In this document: piece after piece, positions 8,845 to 17,222 of the stretch
How positions within the stretch are numbered: position 1 is the first letter of the stretch
Layout: each line of letters begins with the position of its first letter
Notes under the pieces: generated by a model
Database searches by the model: none
What the model saw: the letters and a program-made list of their open reading frames with translations, nothing else
What the model was told of the DNA's origin: nothing
Assembly (NCBI GenBank): GCA_964613035.1
Contig: CAZTFQ010000006.1
Coordinates: 39,778-103,777, forward strand
Source: CAVIQK01 sp964613035
GTDB taxonomy: Bacteria > Bacillota > Clostridia > Christensenellales > DTU072
Direction: 5' to 3'
DNA length: 64,000 nucleotides
Position numbers and translations under genes: made by a program

Positions 8845-9749
8845 TACATTACCCCGAAACACATCGTCGATACAGGAATAAGGAACATCAACGCAAAAAG
8901 TATGCTGTCTATTCTGTCCATAAATCCGCCGTGAGCGCCTAAAAGATTGGAGTAGTCTTTCACTCCGAAGCGACGCTTGATAGAAGACGCCGCCAAATCG
9001 CCTATTTCCGAAACAAATCCGATTACGAAGCCGACGATAACGTAAATACCTATTATCCAGCCTCGCGCCCAGCCGTTATGTTCTACGAGTCCGGTTACGG
9101 TGAAGACTATGTGGGTCGGGAATTGCCATACTTCGAAAACCGCATATATGAGTAATGCTCCCGCAACGCCTCCGAATAACCCCGCGATACATCCCGACCA
9201 GGTTTTTTTAGGCGAAATATTGGGGAAAATTTTCGGTCCTTTTACCGTAGATCCGACGAAGTATGCGAAAGTATCCGCCATCAGAGACGTCCCTATCGCT
9301 ACCAAAACGGGAAGGAATCCCATGCGATGATTGGATACGTATGCGATGGAAACTATCAATAAGGGGTACAGCAGGACGAAGATAGTCGAAATGAGATCTT
9401 CGAAAGAACGTTGATTTTTATCGAAAATAAATATCGTCATAGACAATATGAAGCCTATGACGGCGGTAATCATAACGCCCGCATAACCTCTGGTGTGAGT
9501 ATATTTCTCGAGGAGAAATTGTATGGGATATATTATGACGATACAGACGATTACGGGAATCAAGAAGGGATTGTATTTCTTCTTCATTACGTAAAACATT
9601 TCAAGAGTGGCTATGGATACCATGATAAGCATCATCATATCGAAAGCTATGAATCCGTACGGCTCGAAACTCCCTACGTACAAGAGCGCAAGCATTATAC
9701 CTATTAAAATTACGGCAATAACCGTTCTTTTAAGAAAAGACTTAAACAT
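8844..9749 (-). CDS. cdsA: Phosphatidate cytidylyltransferase
   Basis: Integral membrane enzyme making CDP-diacylglycerol from phosphatidate and CTP for phospholipid synthesis. 301 residues with about eight hydrophobic segments. The family signature is near the end: GDLAASSIKRRFGVKDYSN followed by HGGFMDRIDS, and an upstream DTFAYFVGSTVKGPK loop. Start overlaps the uppS stop by one base (TAATG). Part of the pyrH-frr-uppS-cdsA-dxr-rseP-ispG operon. Confidence 0.95.
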   Translation of the reverse strand: MFKSFLKRTVIAVILIGIMLALLYVGSFEPYGFIAFDMMMLIMVSIATLEMFYVMKKKYNPFLIPVIVCIVIIYPIQFLLEKYTHTRGYAGVMITAVIGFILSMTIFIFDKNQRSFEDLISTIFVLLYPLLIVSIAYVSNHRMGFLPVLVAIGTSLMADTFAYFVGSTVKGPKIFPNISPKKTWSGCIAGLFGGVAGALLIYAVFEVWQFPTHIVFTVTGLVEHNGWARGWIIGIYVIVGFVIGFVSEIGDLAASSIKRRFGVKDYSNLLGAHGGFMDRIDSILFALMFLIPVSTMCFGVM

Positions 9750-10441
9750 TATTCTTTACCAAACCTTCTTATCCTCTGCGAGAATATGTCTTCAATTTTG
9801 TCCAAATCGGTCCTCTCGAATTCCGGCCAGAGTTTATCCAAAAAAATCAATTCCGAATAGACGCTCTGGAGCGGCAAGAAATTGGAGAGTCTTTTTTCTC
9901 CGCCGTATCTTACCACCGCATCCGGATCAGGGAGATTGGCAGTGTATAATTTGTCCTTAATTTCGTCATAAGTAACAGGAGTGGGATCGTGATATACGAG
10001 TCTGTCCTGCAAAATGGAATTGACGGCTTGGGTAATCTCGTCCGTACCGCCGTAAGCGATACACACGACGAGTTCCATACCCTTGTTATTCTCACATTTA
10101 CGGGATATTCTAGAAGTAAGCGTCAAAAAAGGCTTGGAGAGCAAAGAATAATCTCCCGCTACTCTGAACCTTAACGAGTATTTGTCAATGAGGTCGAGGA
10201 GTCTTTTGTCCTCGAGACAATTGGACATAAGTCTAAAAATCCCGTCCACCTCTTTTGACGACCTAGAGAAATTTTCCGTGGAAAAAGCGTATAAAGTGAG
10301 ACACTTATACCCTCTTATCGCACATTCTTCCGTTATTTCGGCAACTTTTTCCGCGCCTTTTTTATGTCCCGCCAGACGGTCTCCGAAGTTCTTCTTACCC
10401 CATCTGCCGTTACCGTCCATAATAACCGCAAGGTGATTCAC
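9749..10441 (-). CDS. uppS: Isoprenyl transferase (undecaprenyl diphosphate synthase)
   Basis: Cis-prenyltransferase that builds the C55 lipid carrier for cell-wall synthesis from FPP and IPP. Catalytic MDGNGRWG lies at residues 8-15, and the C-terminal IPP-binding motif is present as RYGGEKRLSNFLPLQS; the usual Thr-Ser of RTSGEQRLSNF is replaced by Tyr-Gly, while the Arg residues are kept. 230 residues. Its substrates come from the MEP pathway, two of whose genes (dxr, ispG) are downstream in the same operon. Start overlaps the frr stop. Confidence 0.95.
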   Translation of the reverse strand: MNHLAVIMDGNGRWGKKNFGDRLAGHKKGAEKVAEITEECAIRGYKCLTLYAFSTENFSRSSKEVDGIFRLMSNCLEDKRLLDLIDKYSLRFRVAGDYSLLSKPFLTLTSRISRKCENNKGMELVVCIAYGGTDEITQAVNSILQDRLVYHDPTPVTYDEIKDKLYTANLPDPDAVVRYGGEKRLSNFLPLQSVYSELIFLDKLWPEFERTDLDKIEDIFSQRIRRFGKE

Positions 10442-11016
10442 TATACGCTCATTATCTCCTTTTCTTTTTCTGCGGAGATTTTTTCGATAGTCTCGATCTT
10501 GGATGCGACTATTTTTTCGATTTCTTTTTCATATGCGGAGAGGTCGTCTTCCGTAATTACGCTGTCTTTTTTATACTTTTTCAGAGTATCCATTGCATCG
10601 CGACGGATGTTGCGGATAGCGACTTTCGCATTCTCGGAAAGAGTACGGACGTCCTTAGAGAGAGCTCTTCTTCTTTCTTCCGTAAGCTCGGGAAAAACAA
10701 GACGGATAACTTTGCCGTCGTTGTTGGGCATGATTCCGACGTTGGCGTCGATGATAGCCTTCTCTATAGTCTTGAGCAGAGACGCGTCCCACGGAGATAC
10801 GACCAAAAGTCTCGCTTCAGGGGTAGTAATATTGGCTACCTGATTAAGGGGGGATTGTGTACCGTAGTAGTCAACGGTAATTTTATCCAAAATTCTGGCG
10901 TTGGCTCTGCCAGCACGGAGTCCCGAGAGTTCGTTGCCGAGATTGGCGACGGTTTTTTCGAATCTTTCACCGGATTCCAAAAACAGCATTTCAACTTCTT
11001 CTACGTTATAATTCAT
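10441..11016 (-). CDS. frr: Ribosome recycling factor
   Basis: RRF splits post-termination ribosomes together with EF-G. 191 residues, slightly longer than the usual 185, with the three-helix core: LRAGRANARILDKITVDYYG near residue 33, and RRRALSKDVRTLSENAKVAIRNIRRDA in the third helix (conserved RNxRRD). Start ATG 11016 has GAGGAGGTTCAT upstream. Follows pyrH by 15 bases, the standard pyrH-frr order. Confidence 0.96.
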   Translation of the reverse strand: MNYNVEEVEMLFLESGERFEKTVANLGNELSGLRAGRANARILDKITVDYYGTQSPLNQVANITTPEARLLVVSPWDASLLKTIEKAIIDANVGIMPNNDGKVIRLVFPELTEERRRALSKDVRTLSENAKVAIRNIRRDAMDTLKKYKKDSVITEDDLSAYEKEIEKIVASKIETIEKISAEKEKEIMSV

Positions 11017-11031
11017 ATGAACCTCCTCTAT

Positions 11032-11730
11032 TTATTTAATCACGGTACCGATTTTTTCACCGTTGACAGCCTTGACGATACCGTTATCTTCGGATAAACC
11101 GAATGCAATAATTTTGATTTTGTTTTCTCCGCAGAGCGTTACGGCGGAGGCGTCCATAGCGGACAACCCTTGCTTAATGAAGTCGATATAAGATATCTCG
11201 TCGTACTTCTTGGCATCGGGATTCTTTCTGGGGTCGGAATCGTAAATGCCGTCTATGTTCTTGGCGAGCAGCAATACTTCCGCTCCTATTTCACACGCTT
11301 TAAGCGCGGCGCCCGTATCTGTCGTAAAATACGGATTGCCGGTACCGCACGCGAAAATGACGACGCGACCTTTTTCAAAATGGCGGATTGCTTTTCTTAA
11401 AATGAAAGGCTCCGCGACGCGCTGAATGGTAAGCGCGGTCTGCACTCTGGTGGGAACGCCGACTTTTTCCAAACAATCCTGAATGGCAAGGGCATTGATT
11501 ACGGTGGCGACCATGCCCATATGATCGGCGGTTGCTCTATCCATTGAAGGACGGGCTTGTCTTCCTCTCCAAAAATTACCGCCGCCTACGACGAGTCCTA
11601 TCTCGGCACCCATATCGTGACAAGCTTTAATCTGCTCGCAGAGATGATCTATTTTATTGAAGTCAAGTCCCTGACCGGAAGCTTCTCCGAGAGCCTCTCC
11701 GCTGATTTTAATCAAAACGCGTTTATACAT
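11032..11730 (-). CDS. pyrH: Uridylate kinase
   Basis: UMP kinase of the amino-acid-kinase fold, making UDP for nucleotide and peptidoglycan precursors. Seen: KISGEAL near the start, GLVVGGGNFWRG, and DHMGMVATVINALAIQ. Start set at ATG 11730 (MYKRVLIKISGEAL), preceded by GGAG six bases upstream; two in-frame ATG/other codons further upstream are unlikely because they would place the Shine-Dalgarno inside the gene and extend into the tsf terminator. 232 residues. Confidence 0.95.
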   Translation of the reverse strand: MYKRVLIKISGEALGEASGQGLDFNKIDHLCEQIKACHDMGAEIGLVVGGGNFWRGRQARPSMDRATADHMGMVATVINALAIQDCLEKVGVPTRVQTALTIQRVAEPFILRKAIRHFEKGRVVIFACGTGNPYFTTDTGAALKACEIGAEVLLLAKNIDGIYDSDPRKNPDAKKYDEISYIDFIKQGLSAMDASAVTLCGENKIKIIAFGLSEDNGIVKAVNGEKIGTVIK

Positions 11731-11744
11731 AACCTTCTCCATAT

Positions 11745-11772
11745 AAAAAGGGCGCAAGATAAATCTGCGCCC
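11745..11772 (-). terminator. Intrinsic terminator after tsf, directly before pyrH
   Basis: On the minus strand GGGCGCA (from 11772) pairs with TGCGCCC (to 11750) around a short loop and is followed by TTTTT. It lies 15 bases downstream of the tsf stop and about 15 bases upstream of the pyrH start, so pyrH is served either by read-through or by a promoter I could not find. It may act as a partial terminator that lowers expression of the pyrH operon compared with rpsB-tsf. Confidence 0.75.
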
Positions 11773-11787
11773 CTGAATACTTTTTAA

Positions 11788-12450
11788 TTATTTGCCCATT
11801 GCGGCGACTTTTTCGTTGATTTCGTCTGCGAAGGTGTCTGCTTTCTTCTCGAGTCCCTCGCCCATCTCGTAACGCACGAAGCGACGGACGGTGATCTTTT
11901 CGCCAATCTGCGAAACGGTCTCGTTAAGAAGCTGAGATATCGTCTTGGAAGGATCTTTAACGAAGTCTTGCTCGAGCAAGCAGTGCTCTTTGTAGAAATT
12001 TTTGATTCTGCCTTCTACCATTCTCTCGATAATCTTCTCGGGCTTACCTTCGTTCTTAGCCTGGACGGTAAGAATTTCCTTTTCCTTGGCGAGAATTTCT
12101 TGAGGAACCTCGTCGGTGCTCACGTACTCGGGTTTAGCCGCGGCGATCTGGAGAGCTACGTCGTGGACGAATGCCTTGAACATATCTCCTCTTGCAACGA
12201 AGTCGGTCTCACAGTTGACTTCGAGAAGTACGCCGACCTTACCGCCGAGGTGGATATAGCTGTCTACAATACCCTCGGAAGCGATTCTGGACGCCTTTTT
12301 GGCAGCGGTGGCGAGACCTTTTTCTCTCAAAATCTCTACTGCTTTATCCATATTGCCGTCGGCTTCTTCGAGAGCGCGCTTGCAATCCATCATACCGGTA
12401 TTGGTTCTTTGTCTCAATTCCATTACGTCTTTGCTAGTGAAATTTGCCAT
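11788..12450 (-). CDS. tsf: Elongation factor Ts
   Basis: Guanine nucleotide exchange factor for EF-Tu. Seen: UBA-like N-terminus with LRQRTNTGMMDCKRALEE, then the conserved NCETDFVAR near residue 80 that inserts into EF-Tu. At 220 residues it is a short form: the core has essentially one copy of the subdomain that is doubled in the 280-300 residue proteins of E. coli and Bacillus. Start ATG 12450 follows AGGAGATATAGGATA. Second gene of the rpsB-tsf operon. Confidence 0.96.
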   Translation of the reverse strand: MANFTSKDVMELRQRTNTGMMDCKRALEEADGNMDKAVEILREKGLATAAKKASRIASEGIVDSYIHLGGKVGVLLEVNCETDFVARGDMFKAFVHDVALQIAAAKPEYVSTDEVPQEILAKEKEILTVQAKNEGKPEKIIERMVEGRIKNFYKEHCLLEQDFVKDPSKTISQLLNETVSQIGEKITVRRFVRYEMGEGLEKKADTFADEINEKVAAMGK

Positions 12451-12468
12451 TATCCTATATCTCCTTGA

Positions 12469-13227
12469 TTATTCTTCTACGGGAGCTTCTACTTCCGCGT
12501 TCTCTTCGACTTCTTCTACGGGAGCTTCTTCTACGTTGACCTGCACGCCTTCCTTTGCCTCTACTACAGCATTGGCGATGACGGACGCGATGAGCTTAAT
12601 GGCTCTGATAGCGTCGTCGTTGCCGGGGATGACGTAATCGACGAGATCGGGGTCACAGTTGGTATCGACGAGAGCTACGATCGGAATACCGAGGGAACGA
12701 GCCTCTTGGACGGCGATATGCTCGACTTTAAGGTCTACTACGAAGAGTGCGCCGGGGAGAGTACGCATATTGCGGATACCTTCGAGGTTCTTCTTAAGAA
12801 CGTCTCTCTCGGCTTTAAGCTTAATGACTTCTTTCTTGGGGAGAAGGTCGAATTCTCCGATAGCTTCCATCTGATCGAGCTTGTTGAGCTTGTCGATTCT
12901 GGTACGGATGGTCTGGAAGTTGGTCAAAGTACCGCCGAGCCATCTCTGGTTCATATAGAACATTCCGCAACGCTCCGCTTCGGACTGAATAGCTTCCTTA
13001 GCCTGCTTCTTCTTACCGACGAAAAGTATCGACTTACCGCTCTTGGCGATATCGTAGACGAATTTATACGCCTTCTCGATCTGTTGTACGGTGAGTTCGA
13101 GGTCGATGATATGGATATCGTTCCTCGCGTCGAAGATGTACTTCTTCATTTTGGGGTTCCATCTCTTAGTCTGGTGACCGAAATGGACGCCTGCTTCTAG
13201 CAATTGTTTCATGCTGATTACTGCCAT
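12469..13227 (-). CDS. rpsB: 30S ribosomal protein S2
   Basis: S2 sits at the head-body junction of the 30S subunit. Family motifs: MKQLLEAGVHFGHQTKRWNPKM, the FVGTKKQA-like FVGKKKQAKEA, RWLGGTLTN, and the DTNCDPD loop. The C-terminal tail (last 35 residues) is a Glu/Val/Ala-rich acidic extension. Start is ATG 13227, 9 bases after AGGAGG; the frame runs open further upstream (to 13266) but that stretch contains the Shine-Dalgarno. Confidence 0.97.
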   Translation of the reverse strand: MAVISMKQLLEAGVHFGHQTKRWNPKMKKYIFDARNDIHIIDLELTVQQIEKAYKFVYDIAKSGKSILFVGKKKQAKEAIQSEAERCGMFYMNQRWLGGTLTNFQTIRTRIDKLNKLDQMEAIGEFDLLPKKEVIKLKAERDVLKKNLEGIRNMRTLPGALFVVDLKVEHIAVQEARSLGIPIVALVDTNCDPDLVDYVIPGNDDAIRAIKLIASVIANAVVEAKEGVQVNVEEAPVEEVEENAEVEAPVEE

Positions 13228-13329
13228 AGTGTTGTTACCTCCTTGTTTATTTTCCTCCCCGCGCATCTACGTCCTCGACCACCTATATATAGGCAACAGC
13301 CGAAAACTCCGCGTCGGGTGCGTTATGGC
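13228..13329 (-). promoter_or_regulatory. rpsB 5' leader with palindromic stem
   Basis: About 100 nt lie between the predicted transcription start and the rpsB ATG. The leader contains the 12-base palindrome CCTATATATAGG (13285-13296 region) and GC-rich flanking segments that could form additional helices. Ribosomal protein operons often have autoregulatory leaders of this length; I do not recognise a known S2 leader motif here, so a regulatory role is inference. Confidence 0.4.
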
Positions 13330-13335
13330 GTGATT

Positions 13336-13364
13336 ATAATAACATAAGATAATTAGATATGCAA
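13336..13364 (-). promoter_or_regulatory. Sigma-A promoter for rpsB-tsf
   Basis: TTGCAT (13359-13364) and TATTAT (13336-13341) on the minus strand with a 17-base spacer; an overlapping TATAAT three bases downstream gives an alternative -10. The same -35 (TTGCAT) is used for the rimP operon. Confidence 0.65.
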
Positions 13365-13439
13365 TCAAATTGAAGAAAAAAGTTATAATAGGTAAATATT
13401 ATACATAAATATTTAATATAGATTCTATAATATAGGTCT

Positions 13440-13522
13440 ACTCCTATTTTTTTATCATTCGAAGTCTTCTGCTCTGCCTCAACCTGCGCCCAAAATTTAG
13501 AACAAATTTTTTCGATCACCAT
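13440..13522 (-). pseudogene. Degenerate duplicate of the 3' part of the neighbouring coiled-coil gene
   Basis: A minus-strand frame starting at 13522 reads IEKICSKFWAQVEAEQ, almost the same as VEKACPEFWAQVEAEQ in the 453-residue protein encoded 400 bases away (around 13885-13935). The similarity is also clear at base level (for example CTGCGCCCAAAA is shared), then ends within about 25 codons. The remaining short frame (to 13334) is AT-rich and overlaps the rpsB promoter, so it is not likely to be a gene. Best read as a remnant of a duplicated or replaced copy of that gene. Confidence 0.6.
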
Positions 13523-13546
13523 TACAGGTCGATATAAAAGTTGGGA

Positions 13547-13690
13547 TCATTAGATTGCCCGTCATGCCGGTCTGTCTCATGATGACAATTTTAAAAGCCC
13601 GTCGCACTTCGCTTTGCTCGTGGATGTCGCTGCGCTCAATGGCAGAATGACAGGTTTAAAGAAAGGATCGTCGCAGAATGAGAGGTTTTG
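13547..13690 (-). repeat. Intergenic dispersed-repeat-like element
   Basis: This stretch contains no gene. It carries imperfect internally repeated units: GCCCGTCATGCCGG and GCCCGTCGCACTTCG, ATGGCAGAATGACAGG and GTCGCAGAATGAGAGG, and GAGCGCAGCGACATCC / GAGCAAAGCGAAGTGCGAC on the minus strand. The composition (GTCATTCTG ... GAGCGAAGCGA-like) is of the kind seen in repeats scattered through intergenic DNA of many Firmicutes and other bacteria. Only this copy is in the window, so dispersion elsewhere is inferred. Confidence 0.5.
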
Positions 13691-13694
13691 CGCC

Positions 13695-15056
13695 CTATAG
13701 GCTGAAATCAAAGTCTGGGAAGATTTCGTTGGTTGCAGTTGCGAGGTCTTGTTCGACAGGCGTTTTTTGTTTGTTCATATGTTCACGATAGGCAGTGAAA
13801 TCAAAACTGGTCACCTCACCTTTTTCGTCATAGGTGGCAAAGGAAGAACGAACAGACTGTGCCTGCACATCACTTTCCGCCGCCTGTTTACCCTGCTCTG
13901 CCTCCACCTGCGCCCAAAACTCAGGACATGCCTTTTCAACAGTTAAAAATGAATATTGATCAAAATCATTATTGTAGGTAACTATATATAATCTAATATC
14001 ATCATTCATTTCTCGTTTTATAATATATTCAGGATGTTCGGAATTTGTGTCTGTTTCCCATGACGCAAGAACTGAAAAGTTAAAACCAATGCTTTCAATT
14101 GTCTGAATACTTGGATCCATTGAATATTTATTTTTATCAAAATACTCTTTGTGCCAATCTGCATTTTTATTAGTATATGAAAATAACAAACTACAATGTT
14201 CGCTGTTGTTGATGCTGTCAATCAATGAAAAATAATCTCCAGAAAGGTCAAATCCATTGCCATTGCCAACTTCGCAAAATCCACTTATCTTTGAACAAAT
14301 TTCAACTCCTGCAGTTGTTTCTGTTTGAATAAATTCTGCATCTATCAAAACCCGCCCAAAATCACTATATATTCCGTTAATTTTGTTTATCGTCAAATTG
14401 CTTGCAGTGTTTTGGAAATGATTGTTGTTTGTTATCGTCTCAGTGATTGAACTTGTTGTTTGATTTGCAACATACTCTTGTTCAAGTGCCTCAACCTTTT
14501 CAAGTTTTTCTTGGGCCTCAGCAATTTCTTCAGCTGAGGCAGTTCCAGAGTTGATTATGTCTTTAAGTTCATTCTTTGTGTTGCCAATCGCTTCTGCAAC
14601 TTGAGCGACTTGCTCACTTTGAGACAATTCTTCTTCACTCGTGAGAATGTTGTTGAGTTCTTCTGACATTCCCCCAAGTTCTTGCTTGATTTCCTCTTTT
14701 CGAGTTTCTTGTTGTTCTTGCTCTTGTTGAATTTCTTGTTGAATTTTTTCTGACTCAACAAACTTGTCCATCAACTCATCTTTTTCGTCGTCTGTCATGT
14801 CTTTATATTCATCGCTATTTATGATTTGGTCAAGTTTTTCATCAAAATCCTTTTTTTCATCGTCAGAAAGGTCTTTGTAGTGATCGTCGTCGCGCAGTTG
14901 AGCTTTCCTGGCGTCGTCTTTGGCTTGAGACGATATAAAAATGCCGTCGAAGAAGGTTTTGACCTGCGGTACGAGGCAATAGCAAGCTATCAATGCTATT
15001 ATGGCGATAATGATTAAAAGAAGAAATATCGTTATACCCTTAGATGATTTTGACAT
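13695..15056 (-). CDS. Membrane-anchored coiled-coil protein of unknown function
   Basis: I do not recognise a family. The 453-residue protein has a short cytoplasmic start, one strong membrane segment (residues 8-30, isoleucine/leucine-rich), then a long Glu/Asp/Lys/Gln-rich coiled coil (about 40-190) with related units YKDLSDDEKKDFDEK and YKDMTDDEKDELMDK, and a C-terminal domain of mixed strands (about 215-430) ending near FWAQVEAEQ. Start ATG 15056 follows GTGAGGATTAATT. Codon use favours A/T-ending codons, unlike neighbouring genes which favour C/G-ending ones. Together with the duplicated fragment and repeat just downstream, this suggests recent acquisition. A predicted extracellular domain on a coiled-coil stalk is inference. 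Confidence 0.7.
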   Translation of the reverse strand: MSKSSKGITIFLLLIIIAIIALIACYCLVPQVKTFFDGIFISSQAKDDARKAQLRDDDHYKDLSDDEKKDFDEKLDQIINSDEYKDMTDDEKDELMDKFVESEKIQQEIQQEQEQQETRKEEIKQELGGMSEELNNILTSEEELSQSEQVAQVAEAIGNTKNELKDIINSGTASAEEIAEAQEKLEKVEALEQEYVANQTTSSITETITNNNHFQNTASNLTINKINGIYSDFGRVLIDAEFIQTETTAGVEICSKISGFCEVGNGNGFDLSGDYFSLIDSINNSEHCSLLFSYTNKNADWHKEYFDKNKYSMDPSIQTIESIGFNFSVLASWETDTNSEHPEYIIKREMNDDIRLYIVTYNNDFDQYSFLTVEKACPEFWAQVEAEQGKQAAESDVQAQSVRSSFATYDEKGEVTSFDFTAYREHMNKQKTPVEQDLATATNEIFPDFDFSL

Positions 15057-15097
15057 AATTAATCCTCACGTTAAATGTTATTTATCAATATCGATAA

Positions 15098-15514
15098 TCA
15101 AGAAAATCTATCGAGATATGCTTGGAGAATTAGAGTGGCGGCAATTTTGTCGACGACCTTCTTCCTATTGGCGCGGCGGACGCCGCCTTCTATCAAGACT
15201 TTCTCAGCGATGACTGTCGTAAGACGCTCGTCCTGATATACTACGGGGAGTCCCGTGAGGGCGCGGAGTTTTTCTCCCCAGTCGTGAGAGAATTCCGCTC
15301 GGGGACCTTCCGTGCCGTCCATATTGACGGGGAGACCGATGATTATCGTATCGCAAGCGTATTTTTTACAGGCGTCCGCGAGGTATTTAAGGTCCGCTTC
15401 CTCATTGTTTTTTTGTCGGACGTAAGTCTCTTGACCGTTGGCAATAATGCCCATAATATCGGAAGTGGCTATGCCTATACGGGCGTCGCCCAAGTCGAAA
15501 GCTATTTTTCTCAT
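15098..15514 (-). CDS. ruvX: Holliday junction resolvase-like RuvX (YqgF)
   Basis: RNase H-fold nuclease family linked to pre-16S rRNA 5' end processing and Holliday junction resolution. 138 residues with the family motifs: FDLGDARIGIA at the start (catalytic Asp), IIIGLPVNMDGTEG in the middle, YQDERLTTV, and KKVVDKIAATLILQAYL with the C-terminal Asp. Start ATG follows GAGGTGGAATAAT at the end of the ABC permease gene, so it belongs to the rarA-rbr-ABC-ruvX transcription unit. Confidence 0.93.
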   Translation of the reverse strand: MRKIAFDLGDARIGIATSDIMGIIANGQETYVRQKNNEEADLKYLADACKKYACDTIIIGLPVNMDGTEGPRAEFSHDWGEKLRALTGLPVVYQDERLTTVIAEKVLIEGGVRRANRKKVVDKIAATLILQAYLDRFS

Positions 15515-15518
15515 ATTA

Positions 15519-17222
15519 TTATTCCACCTCGTCGAAATATTTTTGCGCGTCGACGGAATTTTTACCTAGTCCGATAGAAAACACCGTCGCCCCTATTAAA
15601 AGATATATCCCCGCATCGATTACGGTGAGCTCGAGACTGCTCGATCCCTTTTCGACGGAGAGCATTACGTTGAGCACTATCGAACCGATGAGAGCCAGTA
15701 CAAGCACGATCATAAAAATCATGTTAAGAGAATAGACGTTTTTATTTTTACGAGTGATTTCCTGGAGATTTTGCCATTTAAGGTTGACTTTTTTCAAGTC
15801 GCACGCTATAGCGAGATTATCGTATCCGAGTCCCGTTAAATTGACTATCAAAAGTGTAGAAAGCGTACCGATTACGACTACGAGAGGCTCCGAGTCCAAA
15901 ACGCACGTCATTACCAAAACCGATACGGATGCGATTACCGATATGATAAAAGTTATGGAATATGACAACAGTTTTTTGACTTTTACCACGCCTTGCACGT
16001 CTATGGGGAAGCTCTTAAGGAGATAGAAGTTTTTGCCCTCTATAGAGAAGGCGGTCGACGCGGAGGTATTGCAGAAGCACCCTATCATCGTGCTTATATA
16101 TAAAGCGAACGGAAACATAAACGCCACTAAATCGAAGACTTCGTCGGGTTCTGCCTGTAGATCGGAAGCAATCGAAACAGACAACAGAACGATTGCCGTC
16201 GGAATCATTACGATCGACATAATCACGCTTACGAATATCTCCGGGGTATTAATCAGATTAAGAATTTCTTTTTTTAGGAAAGTTTTCTTAAAGTTGTTAG
16301 ATTTATATATAAGGGGCGAGGATACTTTCTTTTTCTTATTGTCGACGCCGTTTTCGAAGCCTCTTTTTATCAACCGATCGTAGCAGAGAGCGGAGATGAT
16401 TACGGCGAGGGCGCCCAGTGCGAGGACTTCTCCGAGGTAAGCGAAAAACCATCCTATCGAGACGACGTTTCTTGCGGAAAGAGCCAGTCTTAAGAAGCGA
16501 TTGAATATCAAGACGCGCTCTATACTTACAAGTCCGACGAGCATATCCTGAGCAGATTCGTCTTCCATTCCGCCGCTAGTCAACTGAATCGCGAGGCTAA
16601 AGCCTACTATCGCCACTGCAAGCAACACCGAGAAAACGACGTTGGCAACGTTGTTTTTCTTAATATAGGATAACAGATACATTATCGGCAGAGTGAAGAC
16701 CGCAATAACGAATAACGGAACGAGCGGCACCCAAAAGACCGAAAGTGCCGAATAGACGAAGTATCCCGTTCCGACCGCGGCATAGCCGCACATAACGGCT
16801 CTGGTTATACCGAAAGAGAGCGCAGAGGGGATGACTACAATAGCCGACAACGTCAACTGAGTCAGGTACAGATAGAGCATTTTCGCAAGGAAAACCACAC
16901 TTGATTTTATCGGCATAGACTCTAAGAGCAGATTATCTTTTGAGGAATATAGTACTCCTATTACGGAGAATATACCTATGAAGAGCACCAACAATTGAGC
17001 CGCGGCGAAAAACAGCGACGGCACGTACGCACCGTCGTCGATGCCGGCAAAGATTATTCCGAAAGCCACGGAGATCACTACAAGATACAGAGTGAAAAAA
17101 CCGCTTGCCAAAAGTCCGCCTAGCTTAGAACTCCTTTTGTTATTCTTATTAACGTCGGGAGAGAAAGTATCGGCGAGCAACACCCTCAATATATATTTAA
17201 CCTGCCTTAAGTACGTCGTCAT
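15519..17222 (-). CDS. ABC exporter permease (ABC-2-like, multi-spanning)
   Basis: 567-residue membrane protein with about 12 hydrophobic segments, for example around residues 34-55, 78-98, 108-130, 145-185, 190-212 and five or six more after residue 330. The architecture of two six-helix halves joined by a cytoplasmic loop (280-320, with GVDNKKKKVS) resembles permeases of the putative ABC exporter group found beside lone ATPases in Clostridia. It overlaps the ATPase gene by four bases (ATGA), so the two form one transporter. Substrate unknown. Confidence 0.75.
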   Translation of the reverse strand: MTTYLRQVKYILRVLLADTFSPDVNKNNKRSSKLGGLLASGFFTLYLVVISVAFGIIFAGIDDGAYVPSLFFAAAQLLVLFIGIFSVIGVLYSSKDNLLLESMPIKSSVVFLAKMLYLYLTQLTLSAIVVIPSALSFGITRAVMCGYAAVGTGYFVYSALSVFWVPLVPLFVIAVFTLPIMYLLSYIKKNNVANVVFSVLLAVAIVGFSLAIQLTSGGMEDESAQDMLVGLVSIERVLIFNRFLRLALSARNVVSIGWFFAYLGEVLALGALAVIISALCYDRLIKRGFENGVDNKKKKVSSPLIYKSNNFKKTFLKKEILNLINTPEIFVSVIMSIVMIPTAIVLLSVSIASDLQAEPDEVFDLVAFMFPFALYISTMIGCFCNTSASTAFSIEGKNFYLLKSFPIDVQGVVKVKKLLSYSITFIISVIASVSVLVMTCVLDSEPLVVVIGTLSTLLIVNLTGLGYDNLAIACDLKKVNLKWQNLQEITRKNKNVYSLNMIFMIVLVLALIGSIVLNVMLSVEKGSSSLELTVIDAGIYLLIGATVFSIGLGKNSVDAQKYFDEVE

